From assembly GCF_000237925.1 (NCBI RefSeq), contig NW_017386033.1, positions 744,001 through 808,000 of the forward strand: DNA of 64,000 bases, written 5' to 3'. The notes below the pieces were generated by a model that saw only the letters and a program-made list of their open reading frames with translations, was not told the DNA's origin and searched no databases. Below, in pieces: positions 25,037 through 36,542 of the stretch (positions are counted from its first letter, which is position 1; the number at the start of each line of letters is the position of its first letter). This DNA is from Schistosoma mansoni. Lineage: Eukaryota; Platyhelminthes; Trematoda; Strigeidida; Schistosomatidae. The translations under genes were made by a program, and so were the position numbers.

Positions 25037-25439
25037 GTCACATGTATCCAGATTTATCTTTGCTGTACACATAAACTTTTGCTTAGTGTGCACAAAGTGA
25101 CCCCTTACAGCAGTAGATATCACCAGTTACATTATCCAATCCAGTTTTATGATTATTCATCTTCAAGTAGTTTTTATGACAATTAATTTGACAAGTTTCA
25201 CAAAAATTCTGTTCACCCTTGTAATGGATGTAACTTCTTGCATCTTCGCTGTGTCCCACAAATTATTGTCAGTATGCGGGACTTATACCGAAATTCTAGT
25301 TCAACTGTGGCACTGTTTGACAAACGTATTTAGAGTTGAGCCGCTTCTTGATTCAGTAATCCTAGATATCATACCACCAACTTTTCACTTTAATAATTAC
25401 GAGTCATTCTATTCATCAGATTCCCGCGACTTTTAGAAC

Positions 25440-26860
25440 GACCTAAACTTACCATACTCAATCACATTTCCGGTCGACTGCCACTGCCAAAGAAATTTAT
25501 TTACCTTCAAGAGGTATGCAGATTTGTTTTCAAATTTTTCGAGTGGTATAGACTGTGTTTATTGTAAAGTAAACGGATTGTAAATACCACAATAACTTAA
25601 GAAGCTCCTAAGGATAAGAAATTAAGGTTTCGGTTAACGAATATAGTTTTACTACTTGAAGTCATTTCAAATAATCCGATAACATTGTACGGCAGTAAAG
25701 CTAATATTTGCTGGAAAATGTATGTACTAAGCTCTATGGATCTTTAATTAACTGCATATTGAAAATAATTGTAATCGAAGGAAAACAGTCAGAACTGACC
25801 AAGTACTTAAAGCCAGTATGTAATTAACTGATTGTAAACCATGGAAAACGCACTAGTTTCGACGTCCTGTTTTAGAGCTTGAGGCAACAGAGTCATTTGA
25901 AATTGTAGATGAGAAACGAGTGGACGAAAGGTACTTGCATTTCAGCGTTCAATAGGAAGATTAGTAACGTGACAGTGATATGCTCGACTGCATAAAGACC
26001 TTTCAGTACTATTAAACCAATAGAGCTACTAGATATATTTATGTTCATCATGCATTTGGTACATTTGCACTGTTTCCTATGCACTATTGACAATTATTGA
26101 GTCAGCAAAATGAACACTAGATAGCGTTTCAGTTGAGCATAATAAGAATTACGCGTTATGAGTAAATAGGAATTCGGAGAAATGAATTGTTAGGTTAACT
26201 AGTAGTGCTAGTTCGCATGAATGAGTAAAATAGGTATCAGTTTAAACTAGGGTTCCACGATAACTCCGAGAAAGAAAAGAGACATAAACACACAGAGAAG
26301 CTATAAACATAATATTCATTTCAACTGAAATGTTAGTAGCATTAAAAGAACAAGTTATAACCACCGACTGCGCTTAAACCAATGGACTCCGCCAGTTGAT
26401 TGCACAGCTGAATGTTTCATGAACAAAAGTCTGTCAGTTATCAAAATTTCAATACAGCATATTTAGCTTGGTTAACAATCAAGAAGAAATAACTACGAAG
26501 GGGTAGAAACCTATTGGGATGAGTAAAAACGACTTAGAGCTTTATCGGTTTTAGGTAGAACAATGCATTGGATTTATCAGAAGTGGTCTACTACATACGA
26601 TACAGATATAACAGTATGTACATGCTTCTCAAGTTATTACTATTCGACGATAAACTGAGATTTACATTTAAACACACATGAGCACATCGATATTTATTTA
26701 ATATACAAGTTGCTTGTACCTGGCTTGAGAGCAAAAATGATGTGATTAATCTAATGATTATGGCAGAAGGATTGGCTAACAATTTTAATGAATTAACTGT
26801 TCAATCCTAAGATTAATTTACTGCGAGAAGACATAAAAAACAAATTCGAATTAAAATGGA
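25440..26860. other. Intergenic, nothing recognised
   Basis: No supported gene or repeat. On the minus strand an AATAAA (plus-strand TTTATT, 26,861-26,866) lies about 210 nt beyond the stop of the candidate exon at 27,075. Confidence 0.4.
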
Positions 26861-27074
26861 TTTATTAAGCAAACCATGGGATGTATTACAGAACAGAGGA
26901 TAGTTTTGGTAAGTTGTTTGAATAAATACATTAAGTCTTTCAAGTTACCCATTTGAACAGAAGTAAAGAAAAAAACTCTAGAAGTATTATTTGGGTTCCA
27001 AAAATATTTACAGAATTAAATAAAATACAATAAATAATCTACAAAACAAAATGTTTCAATACGGCATAAATAAA

Positions 27075-27354
27075 TTACAAAGCACTTAGACGAGGGATTT
27101 TATTCGGAGGACACTCAACATCATCTTTCCTCGTCTGAGAGGAAATGTACTGTTCCCTTTTGCTATCAAGACTTAAATCATAAAACATATGCCGACCTCC
27201 ATTAATGATCCAAGACCGATTACAGCTGGAGGTACAAACATAAGTAATTCGGGATTCAGAACTTCGAGAATGAGGAACGAACTGAGTAAAACTATCCTTC
27301 TTGTATATAGGCAAGTTTCTCAAACTTTCAGCCATCCCCAAAACATTATATATC
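27075..27354 (-). CDS. Possible terminal exon, unidentified minus-strand gene
   Basis: Open leftward from a strong acceptor region (minus strand CCATTTTCTTCATTTTTCAAG, with a second AG at TTCAG before 27,354). It encodes roughly 93 residues, starting YNVLGMAESLRNLPIYKKDS and ending KIPRLSAL, then a stop. A poly(A)-type hexamer follows about 210 nt downstream. Amino-acid composition is mixed and protein-like, with four Cys and no membrane segment. I do not recognise it. A second candidate exon of the same strand lies at 28,719-28,920. Both could belong to one gene whose other exons I could not find. Confidence 0.35.
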
Positions 27355-28032
27355 CTGAACCTTGAAAAATGAAGAAAATGGTAGATTGGTCAACGTACAA
27401 ATCCTCACTATGAAACAGGCTAAATAAGAACCTAACTCAATTCATCAGTTCTATAAAAACCAACTCATGTTTTCTTCAAGTCTAAAATCAGACCTTTAGG
27501 TAACCTAACCACGGAACTAATGAAATAATTTATAATACGTACAAACCATCTTGCGTCAAATGTAAAACTATAAGTACTCAAACGAGAATAAAGTTCTATA
27601 TAAAAAGTCCACACAGATGCAATGAGAATGACGTCCAGGCTCGTGAATAAAATTTGTCCGGTCCGTTAAGAACTGAGTTTGTGATAACCGCAGCGTAAAA
27701 ATGTACGGAGTTATAATTGTGCTATATGTCATCTTTCACAACTAACTTGATGTCTACTGTTTCAGCGTAAAACTGCATTTACTAGAATATTGGAAGGTCA
27801 GATGAGTGATACCTTTAGCTCGTAAGTCTGCAGGCAATAAACTTCGGTCTATGTGCTTCTGCTGATACTTGGTTTATAACCTACGGTACAAAGAGAAACA
27901 CTATACCTGTGATTTTTACTAAGCAACGGATCTCATAGGTTTTATGACAATTACACCAAGAATTGATATCAATTCATTCTACAGGAGTAATTCCATCTCA
28001 AACAATTCGAGAAATATTTAGTTACCACTAAA

Positions 28033-28165
28033 CTGGTTTATACATGAGTGAGTTAGTCAAATATCCACTCTAAGTCGAGTGTCTGGGTGTAGACAAACCG
28101 ACACTCAATACTAAAACTTCATTTGCCTTTTCTGGTCAACACATTTTATGGTAATTGCTGCCATC
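28033..28165 (+). repeat. Unclassified repeat, partner of 48,290-48,470
   Basis: Matches 48,290-48,470 in inverted orientation, with shared words GGTGTAGACAAACCGACACT, CTTTTCTGGTCAAC and TTTTATGGTA. In the 48 kb copy an open frame (VKYPPQVEFLGVDKPTLATL) covers the region, suggesting a fragment of a retroelement ORF. I cannot name the class. A family A element begins 6 bp after this fragment. Confidence 0.55.
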
Positions 28166-28170
28166 TAAAT

Positions 28171-28696
28171 GCCCCCAAATGCTCTTGTACGGCCGAGAGT
28201 GGGGAGAGAACGCTCTCCCTCTCGAAATGCTTTCACACAGCCATGCGTATATAGCCTCTGTCAGGGAAGTCCTAATCACTGCCTTCTCACAGTGGCATTA
28301 CTGTTGTTTACGAAAGTGAGAGGACGAAAAGCGAATGTCCGGCGTCTTAACCGGGTTGGTGGACACGGAGGGTCCACCTAGGGGAGTTGGAAAACCCTGA
28401 TTCTAAACCAATGGTGCACATGAGCTCCAATATCCTGAGGGAACAAATGGCGTATGAATCAATCGTTGGTCACCGGCTACCATGGGACTGCATCTCCTTA
28501 CGATGCTCCACTGCCTTGTGGATCAGATCTCTAGGTCAAAGGTTCGGGGTGTGGCCCCCTGAGAAAAAACCACCTGCTTCGGTTAGGGCATCCGGGATCA
28601 CAGCCCTCACACAAATCAAATAAGATATGTGTGGCGCATATGTATTTGGTGTCCGTTTGTACCAACATTTGTGTTTAAATAAATAAAATAAATAAA
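28171..28696 (+). mobile_element. SINE-like element family A, copy 3 (full length)
   Basis: Reference copy, about 526 bp. It begins GCCCCCAAATGCTCTTG and ends in AAATAAATAAAATAAATAAA. It contains two successive short open frames (28,169-28,381 and 28,387-28,623) that recur in copies 2, 4 and 5, but they have no ATG or family match and are read as passengers of a noncoding element. No pol III boxes or LINE tail could be recognised with confidence. Confidence 0.85.
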
Positions 28697-28718
28697 CCCA
28701 GCTGGATAACCGATAGTT

Positions 28719-28920
28719 CTAGGAAAAACAGGCATATTGACTTTCTAATAGTTGTTTTTCTTCAACTCTCATCCTTATTCGTCTTTTCCGATCACATAGC
28801 TTTTTAGTGAGGAACTGAGCTTTAAAAAGATTACCCCGAAGTGTAATCTGTTGAACTACAACATACATGTACAGATTCCATTTACTTTGTCCAGCAAAAG
28901 CATTGGGTGGCAAGTAGAAA
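28719..28920 (-). CDS. Possible internal or terminal exon, unidentified gene
   Basis: On the minus strand a good acceptor (ATTCTCGCCTTTCAG, ending at 28,921) opens a frame of about 66 residues, containing KWNLYMYVVVQQITLRGNLF and then a basic stretch KKLCDRKRRIRMRVEEKQ, to a stop at 28,719. Whether it ends there or splices out earlier (a GT lies near 28,743) cannot be decided. Composition looks coding; family not recognised. Confidence 0.35.
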
Positions 28921-28929
28921 CTGAAAGGC

Positions 28930-30285
28930 GAGAATAAAAAACAACAGTATAACTTTCAGTGTTCCACAGTAAATGAAATCTGCTCATACATTAGACAGAC
29001 ATCTAGTTAGCAGTAAAACTAATTTTGTGCAGACTACAAAATGAATAAACAAGAAAAATAGCATGAGATAAAGCATCACGAGATTATCCTGAGCATGTAC
29101 TTAGAATGGTGTTTAACCCACTTAAACTAATCGCTTGAGAGATCTAACACTGAAAACACTGTCCGTGGCGTGAGCAAGTAGACCTATTATATTGCCACAA
29201 ATTTAGCTGAGTAGATCACAGAATATGGCTTAGTGCAGTCTTACAACAGTGATGTGAATGCTACATTCTGTCAAGACAATTCAACGCTATTTTCTCCGGA
29301 AGACTGTGTGATAAGAATTAAGAATGATAGATCCCTAAAATGATTGTTTTGCTGAAGACCAGTCTGTAGTTAACGATTCTTAACTGGAAAACAGACAGAC
29401 TGTAATTTCTGGACGAACCGATCAGATGTAATATAGCAGACTTTGGCGCAAAATTTAATCATCTGTTTGGCTAAATAGCGTTCTGGCATTTTAACTGATG
29501 TCAGTTCGTGACGAAAACCCTGAATCTAATTCCCAGCCCTAACCGTCAATTATAAATCATAATTATAATTCGTCGCGCTGGTTTTTAACCCTCACCTATT
29601 CCTAGTTAGTGGATGGATAATCTCAAGGTAACTTTAGTGTCGCTCAAAGGTAGTTCATAAATTAGTCTGACCAACAAAGCAGCCTGATCCGGATTCCAGT
29701 AAGACCAAATGAGATCAATTAGACCTCGACCCTAAGTTCAGAGACAGTATAGGGGTTTGCACCTAGATAGAATGTATTTTGTGTACTATAGGTGCATGAA
29801 GAATAGCATGAGTGATAGCTAGATAAGAGAATAGGTTCTCCGACGACACAATAGGCGCGCACAATCCACGTACACTTAATAACGAAAGCAATCAATAACA
29901 GTAGAAAATAGCGCAAACCTCAAACTAATACAATTTTAGAGTCAAAACTAAAACCAGATAGTTAAACTAGGTAAGAATAGTGCAATGAGCAACCCAATCA
30001 ATTGACTGGAATTGCCGTTGGAGTAAATCCCCAGATGAGATCCGTACAAACTTTCAGTTTAATTGGCTTCTAACTAACTGCAGCTGCCGAAAATAAATGT
30101 ATCGATCCAGAGAAACACCCAATAATTAATCCCAAACCTAGGGCCGCTCCAATCCTGCCTTGTTGCAATTTAATGCAGCGCGGACACACGTTAGTTTAAA
30201 CGGTCTTCAGTAATGAGGATGTTAGATCCTTATATCTTGTTTTTCACTAAAAATCCAGGTTCTCACCCAAAGTTTTCAGTAATGG
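28930..30285. other. Intergenic, nothing recognised
   Basis: No supported gene or known repeat. A minus-strand open frame at 29,719-29,916 has a hydrophobic start (YFLLLLIAFVIKCTW) but no ATG or splice signals that support it. Confidence 0.35.
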
Positions 30286-30289
30286 GATG

Positions 30290-33200
30290 ACACAGTTTGT
30301 TTTGGTAGGGCTCCATATTCAAATGGTTCAAATGGTTGTGGACGAATTAGAAGCTTTCGCTTGGCGGGCTTCCTTGTCTAGTAGCAGTGGATCACCAATA
30401 CCTCCAGGCAGGAGCCTAGGTATATTGCCGATAATAGAGGGAAAAAAGAAATTGGTAAATCATAATAAGATGTTATCCTTAGTCTTTAAGGATAGGTCAA
30501 GTTTCCTCTTAAAGGACTCCTAGGAAGTCGCTTGGACTAGCTCAGTCGGCAGCGAATTCCAGCATTTGACAACTCTTAAGGAGTATAAGTTGTGTCTACA
30601 GTCTGTTCTGCTATGTTGGGTCTCCAGTTTCTTGGTGTTACCCCTTAGTTTAGTATTGTGACTAGGCTTAAGTAGATATTTAAGGGGATGACCAGAAGTG
30701 TTAAGGATACTGTAAGTCACAAGAAGGTCACGTCTAAGACGCCTGTACTCTAACGGGTAAAGGTTAAGTGATTGGAGGCGCTCTTCATAAGGCTTGAGTT
30801 TGAGTCCCCGAACTGATTTCCTGGCTCGCCGTCGGATACGCTCCAGTGTGTCCTTGTCCTTTCGGAGAGGGAGGAAATACTATGTTTCCGTACTCTAAAT
30901 GGGGACGAATAAAACTTTTGAAGATCACGTGGAAAGTTCTACCTTCAAAATGGCCAAAAATGTGCTTCGATGCTACCAGTGCAAGGTTTGCTTGAAATGC
31001 GTTTTTGTCACAGTTAGCGTAGGACTTCAAGTCGTAGGGCACCAACACTCTTAAATCCTTTTCGACTTTGGATACTTCTAGAGAGGAGTTTCCCAAGATG
31101 TAACTGTAGTCTGCGACATGTCGCAGATGGACTATTTTATACTTTGAAGTGCTGAAGGTAAGTCCGTTGTCGTCTGCCCAACTTTGAAGTAGAGTCAGAT
31201 CCTCCTAAAGTGCCAGTATATCCTCTTGGTTGCGTATCTCTCTCCAAAGTTTCACATCATCAGCAAGAAGCAATAAGTCAGACGATACTTGTTGTGGAAG
31301 ATCGTTTTTACAAATCAAGAGGAGAAGAAGTCCTAGTATTGAGCCTTGATGGACACCATTAGGACATTCCATCGCCTGGGAGAAAGTGAAGTTAACTCTA
31401 ACCTTAAAATGTCGATTTTTAAGATATGAAGTGGGTCAGTCAATTAGAGGTAGATTGATACCCAATCGTCTAAGCTTATTGATAAGACATATATGGTTGA
31501 CCCTATCAAAAGCTTTCGAGAAATCAAGGTAGATGACGTCAACCTTCCCCTTGCGATCAAAGATGCTTGTTCATCTGTCTACCGCAGTCAGCAGGTTGGT
31601 CGTACAAGAGTGACCCTTCCTGAAGCCATGCTGTTAGGGTGAGAAGAACTTAAAGGATAATAAGTAGTCGTGTATAGCATCGCATATCAGGGACTCCACA
31701 ATTTTAGAAGGTATAGAGAGAAGGGCCACCAGTCGGTAGCTTGAGAGTTCGCTGTGTCGACCTCCTTTGAAAATTGGTGTGGTGTGAGCCAGCTTCCAAA
31801 TTTCTGGTAGTTTGCTTCGACTTAGCGAGTAAGAGAACATCACACTAAGCGGTATTGTCAGGATTGAAGCAGCTTCCCTCAGTATAGCAGAATGAACTAT
31901 ATCCGGACCAGGAGAAGTGTTTTTTCTTAGGTGCTTCAGTGTATGGAACACCAGGTCAGCGCTCAGGTTCACTTCTGAAAATTCTGTGCAGTTGCAGATG
32001 AAGCTTTCATCAGTGTGGGTGGTGTGGGTCGGTTGAAATGTCCGAGATTATTGTTCGGCCAAAAGTTTGGCGGCATCCCCATCGTTATTGGTCGTACCAT
32101 TAGGACCTAGCAGTAGAGAAACTCCAGTTTTGGCTTGTCGAAGAGAAGCTGAGTAACGAAATAAGCTTTTCGGATTGGAGACAGATTTATCGATAAGCTT
32201 GGTCTGGTATTGAATCCTATCTTATCTTATTGCCTTTGTGCATATGTCCCTTATGTGTTTGTATTGCCTGTACCCGCCGTTGTTATCAGTTCGTTTATAT
32301 TCAGTCCAACAATGCCTTTCGTGGCTTAGCAAACGAAGAGTGTGGTTATTGATGATTGTAGGTAGTTTGTAGCTTTTTGGGACTGTTCGAGGAACTGAAT
32401 GCTTAGTATCACATAAGAGCGTGCGCAGTAAGCAATCCCAATGGGCATCAACTTCAACTTGGGGGTAAACATCCCGATCCACCTGTTGTAGATAGTTCTG
32501 TAAAGCTGACACATTCAACCGTTTGAAATTCCAGCTCCCGTTGTTGCTGGGGTATCTTAGCTCAATTTTGCTGACAAAACCGAAGGATATAATGGCGTGA
32601 TCGTTTTTCCCTAGGGGAGCCAAAATTGAGAGGTTGTCGACTAGAAATTCATCGTTTGTAAATACCCAGTCCACGCCTGACGGCGTCTGACTGTTTCTCT
32701 AACGAGTTGCCGACTTCACATTTTCGAATAATCCCAGATCCTCAATGAGGTTGAAGAACCGAGCTTCAGTCGAGTTTTCAACTCCAATATAAGTACGTTC
32801 CGTGAAGTTGACCCTAGGAAGATTGAAGTCTCCTAGAATCAGGATATGAGAGAATCCGAGACGCGTAGAGTGGGTTAATCCTTCCAGCAAACGATTGTCG
32901 TACTCGATGTCAGCAGTGGGATACCTGTAGATGACCTCGACTAGATACCTCAAGGCGGTAGATAATCTTACTGAGCACCATACGGATTCATCAAAATTGA
33001 GAAACTCTTGTTTGTGAAGTTGGTGTAACTCCATGCATGATCGTATGTCTAAAGCTACTCCACCCCCATTCCTGTCTTTCTGTCGTTGCGAAACAAAGAG
33101 ATCCCAGATATTGCTAGCTCCTGGTCCGTAAACTGAGAAGATATCCAAGTTTCAGATATTCTTATCAGATGAGCATCATTAGCGTTGCTAAGTTCACGTA

Positions 33201-33925
33201 GCTCATCCATTTTATTTGGTAAACTTGCGGCGTTCATGTATAGGCAGTTTATGCTTTCAATTTGAAACGCATGAGCTTCTTCCTGTTTGTCTGTATGAGC
33301 CTTACGTGAATGGACGGGTCGCCAAACTATACAAGGTTTTCCGAGTTGGTAGTCCCTGTCCTTCACACGTTTTTTATGATCATGACAGTCTACAAGTGGC
33401 ATTGTCAGCTCCAACTTGCCTTTATGATTGATCCTGGTGTCATGTGGCCTATGCGGGTGCATATGGATTTCAATTGCGAACCGACGGCTGTTGGCACGAA
33501 ATGCTTCCAGAGTTGTAGCCACCATATGGGAGGATGGGAGAGGTATCTTCATTAGCCGGGGTCTAGAGTCTCCGTCTTTCTTGGCTAGCCTCGTCACCTG
33601 TGGAGTCAATATGTTTTTCAGTTTCAAGGAATGTTTAATAAATTTCCGTTCCCGAATATCAACGTTTGCTTGAGCTGGGTCCGTATTTTCCGGTACACCT
33701 TGCACAATGATGTTTCTTCCGCGGAAAAACTCGCGAGATTCTTTAAGGATGTTCCGGATTATATTTCGCGCAGAATACGGTATGTCATTCAGTATTCTTA
33801 CGTTCCCATCGGATTTCAGTAGGTGACTAGCCAGCAGGACGTCTTCTACTTCTGAAGCATTCTTGAGTGTTACACGAAGTAGCCTCTTTGTCCGGTGATG
33901 AAAATTGATCCTGACTCTGACAGGA
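30290..33925 (-). mobile_element. CR1-like LINE, nearly full length, broken frames
   Basis: Read leftward. 33,925-33,350 is an ORF1-like region (RLLRVTLKNASEVEDVLL, then FFRGRNIIVQGVPEN). The endonuclease starts at about 33,270 (INCLYMNAASLPNKMDELRE) and continues through 33,148-32,222 (ILGDFNLPRVNFTE, MDWVFTNDE). Reverse transcriptase lies at 31,972-31,634 (KNTSPGPDIVHSAILREA, TTPIFKGGRHSELSSYR) and onward (ADDV-type region near 31,270; LRHVADYSYILGNSSLEVSK near 31,120). The C-terminal ending VVKCWNSLPTELVQA is at 30,540, followed by about 240 bp of 3' noncoding sequence. Several frameshifts and stops (near 33,100, 32,690 and 32,220) inactivate it. It abuts a second, oppositely oriented LINE tail at its 5' end. 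Confidence 0.85.
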
Positions 33926-34195
33926 CAGTGAGAATTTACGAGGACACTCAGAAAATATCACAAGCCCAGAACTTACTTGCCAGTTAACTACCGACTTTCC
34001 CATCGAATCGTCAACGAGTGGAATTCATTACCTCAACACGTAATCGAAACTCACCCTGTCGATTCTTTCAAAAGAAATTTGGACCAACTGAGAGACCATC
34101 ATTGCCTGGACCAACACAGGCCATCAATCCTCCTGTCCTTTCCGAACCGAAACTGGAACTTCATTCGATCTTTTAATCGAAAATGCCAAGCTAGC
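33926..34195 (+). mobile_element. CR1-like LINE 3' fragment
   Basis: Encodes LPVNYRLSHRIVNEWNSLPQ and then VDSFKRNLDQLRDHHC, the C-terminus of a CR1-type RT. It matches the end of the 14.7-17.1 kb element (AFKRNLDRLRDHHC) rather than that of the adjacent minus-strand element. 5'-truncated at about 33,926, head-to-head with that element. Confidence 0.75.
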
Positions 34196-34389
34196 TAAAT
34201 CAAAATTTTGCAATGTAGGAGTTCGAAGATATTTTTATGATCCCAACGTGCGAACAAGCAACAGAATTGGCAACCGCAATGAGCGAACACGAACCAAAAG
34301 TGGAAACCGCCGACGACAAACCTAACGCAGCAGCCTGCGTGGATGAAGAAACTTCGACATCTCATACTTTTGACAAGCACATTCAGCGA

Positions 34390-36254
34390 AGCCTATGAAG
34401 CACGACATGGACATACTCGAATCGTATTATCTTATCGATACTTTGTCCTCATGTCATTTCTGCTCATCGATCCATCAGGCGGATTATTCCGTTATCATCC
34501 GAATAATTAACTTATGATCATTATTACAATGATGTCGTACCATCACCTAACGTGGAACTATTATTTTTGTTCGTGCTGACATTACATTTATGAGAATTAC
34601 GCAATCATATCAGTCACCGAACAAATTATAATTATATGGACATTACACGTTATGGCATTCGGAACTCACTGGAATATTTTTATTATTCAATCACGTAAAA
34701 TTTTCCCGATTTAAATAAGTTCGTTCCATTTTTTCCATGTCATTTTCGGCATAATATTACACTCATTCACTTAGTCGAGATCATTTTTTATTTATTACAC
34801 AACACATTTTTCATTTCGATATCGCCTCCGATTATGTCTGCGGATGCCCTTTAATTTTAATGAGCTTTTCGCTAGGATCAATCATCTCTATTTTGTCCTG
34901 GATCATTTGTCAGATCGATGGCCAAATTATTACCGTTCATTCGTGCGGATATATCGCTATCTCATGTTATATATTTCCGACGTTTTTACTATCTGCTCGT
35001 ACACTGAATAACCTGCAACCTGCTAAGTAAATTGGCGTTCTGGTGAACCACACGTGCTCACAAACTCTCAGTCTAAGCAGTCGACAGAACCTCCTGCACG
35101 TTGATAATGGTATGGTTGCAACTTCCAAAACGCCAGCAACGGTTAACAACTCTATCATAGACATAAGTTTGGAGTCATACTCCCGATAGTAGGAACTTAT
35201 GTTCTCGATATACAACTAATTTTCATTCATCTCATTGGTACACAGCAATCGTCGTTTCCTACTTTTTCAGCGATAACCTAAACCGAACTTCAGCAATTTT
35301 TATTTCACGATGACCCCTACTTTCGTGTCTCTACACAAATCAAGTATTCGACGCCGCATTACCAGCCGATTTAATAATGAATATGTTCATACTATCCATT
35401 TATGCACAAGTATGACTGAATGCTGCATCATCCATTGCTCATCAAAACTATCCGATTACTGCTATTAATATTCTATTCCCATTGCACCCTATACCAGTAC
35501 ATAGGGTTTAGAGATGGTCCCTCGAAGATACACTCTGGTTTGTCACATTCAAGTCAGTCTCACTCGCCGTCATCGATAATCATATGTGTTGGTATTTTTT
35601 ATCATACGTTAGTACGGTTTCGTAACAAAGGAGGTCGAGCACATGTCCCTCTAACTACACAAACCACGCTAGGCTTCACGAGCATAAAGGAATAGGACTC
35701 CACTTATCTCGTCTTCCAGTCACTATCCTGTTTCTCTGGTCGTTCCACTAATGAATATTTAACGATAAACCAGCGCAAATGACAACCTACATTGACTTCG
35801 CAGTTTATTAACATTATCAATAGCAATACAGCGATGAATATCACCCGTTGGTGCAATCATCAACGTGCGGCTGGATTATTCTTATCCCACATAAACTCCA
35901 ATTATGTAAATTCAAATCCAATCATCGCTAATCGATGCTATTCACTCTACTGCTGCTTATCAGAACACCTTCATATTTCACTGTTCCTTATCCTCATATT
36001 CAGCCGGCACCGAAGACAGATTCCTGATATATTCTACCCCACTTATTTACACGATCTATTCCGCTGTCATAAATATAAACAATTTATTACTCTATTTTCA
36101 TGATATTTCGAATCGCTCATACAAACATGTCCAAACAGTCACGACATAAACGCATATCAAGTTTTTTTGTACGCTCACTAATTTACTCATAATCACATAC
36201 TAACATTTCCATTTCTGTCCTCATCTTGACAATATTCATGTACATTTCCACATA
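34390..36254 (+). repeat. Strand-skewed (C over G) block, left part
   Basis: Lines through this block show two to four times more C than G on the plus strand (for example 35,881-36,000), unlike neighbours. The same bias continues at 42,474-42,870 on the other side of the gypsy element, so the retrotransposon appears to have inserted into a skewed unit of about 2.3 kb. No gene recognised; open frames (35,420-35,695, 35,792-36,103) are not supported. Confidence 0.4.
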
Positions 36255-36259
36255 AGTAT

Positions 36260-36525
36260 TTCGTGCCTATAGGTAACCCTCGTGCTATTGATAGAAGAAA
36301 CCAGTGAAGTAGTGAATAGGTCTTTATTTCGATCTTCGCGCAGTCACAGTGGAGCGTGGGATTATCTGTTCAGACAAACAAAGTCTCTCAACATTCCATA
36401 TAAGATAATAGGGAATATAACGCTTACAAAAGGTAAGGAAGTGAATGAATACTTGAACAATACTGTTTTAGCATATGCTTGGTTGTTTGGGGTCAACTCT
36501 TAACCAACCAACCTGAGCTGTTACA
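36260..36525 (-). repeat. 3' LTR of the gypsy element
   Basis: 266 bp, minus strand TGTAACAGCTCAGG ... GGCACGAA. Differs from the 5' LTR at three transitions (near 36,277, 36,331 and 36,484). The 73-codon open frame inside is a passenger present in both LTRs. Confidence 0.93.
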
Positions 36526-36542
36526 TTAGCTTCCCCCTAGAA
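36526..36542 (-). promoter_or_regulatory. Polypurine tract next to the 3' LTR
   Basis: On the minus strand CTAGGGGGAAGCTAA lies directly upstream of the LTR start TGTAACAG. A purine run at this place primes plus-strand DNA synthesis in LTR retrotransposons. Confidence 0.6.

Noticed and set aside
28169-28623. Two conserved short proteins in family A copies
   Set aside because: They start at non-ATG codons, match no family, and their sharing is explained by recent common descent of the repeat. I would change my mind if substitutions proved synonymous-biased across many copies.
36282-36503. 73-residue protein duplicated at 36.3 and 42.2 kb
   Set aside because: Both copies are inside the two LTRs of one retrotransposon.
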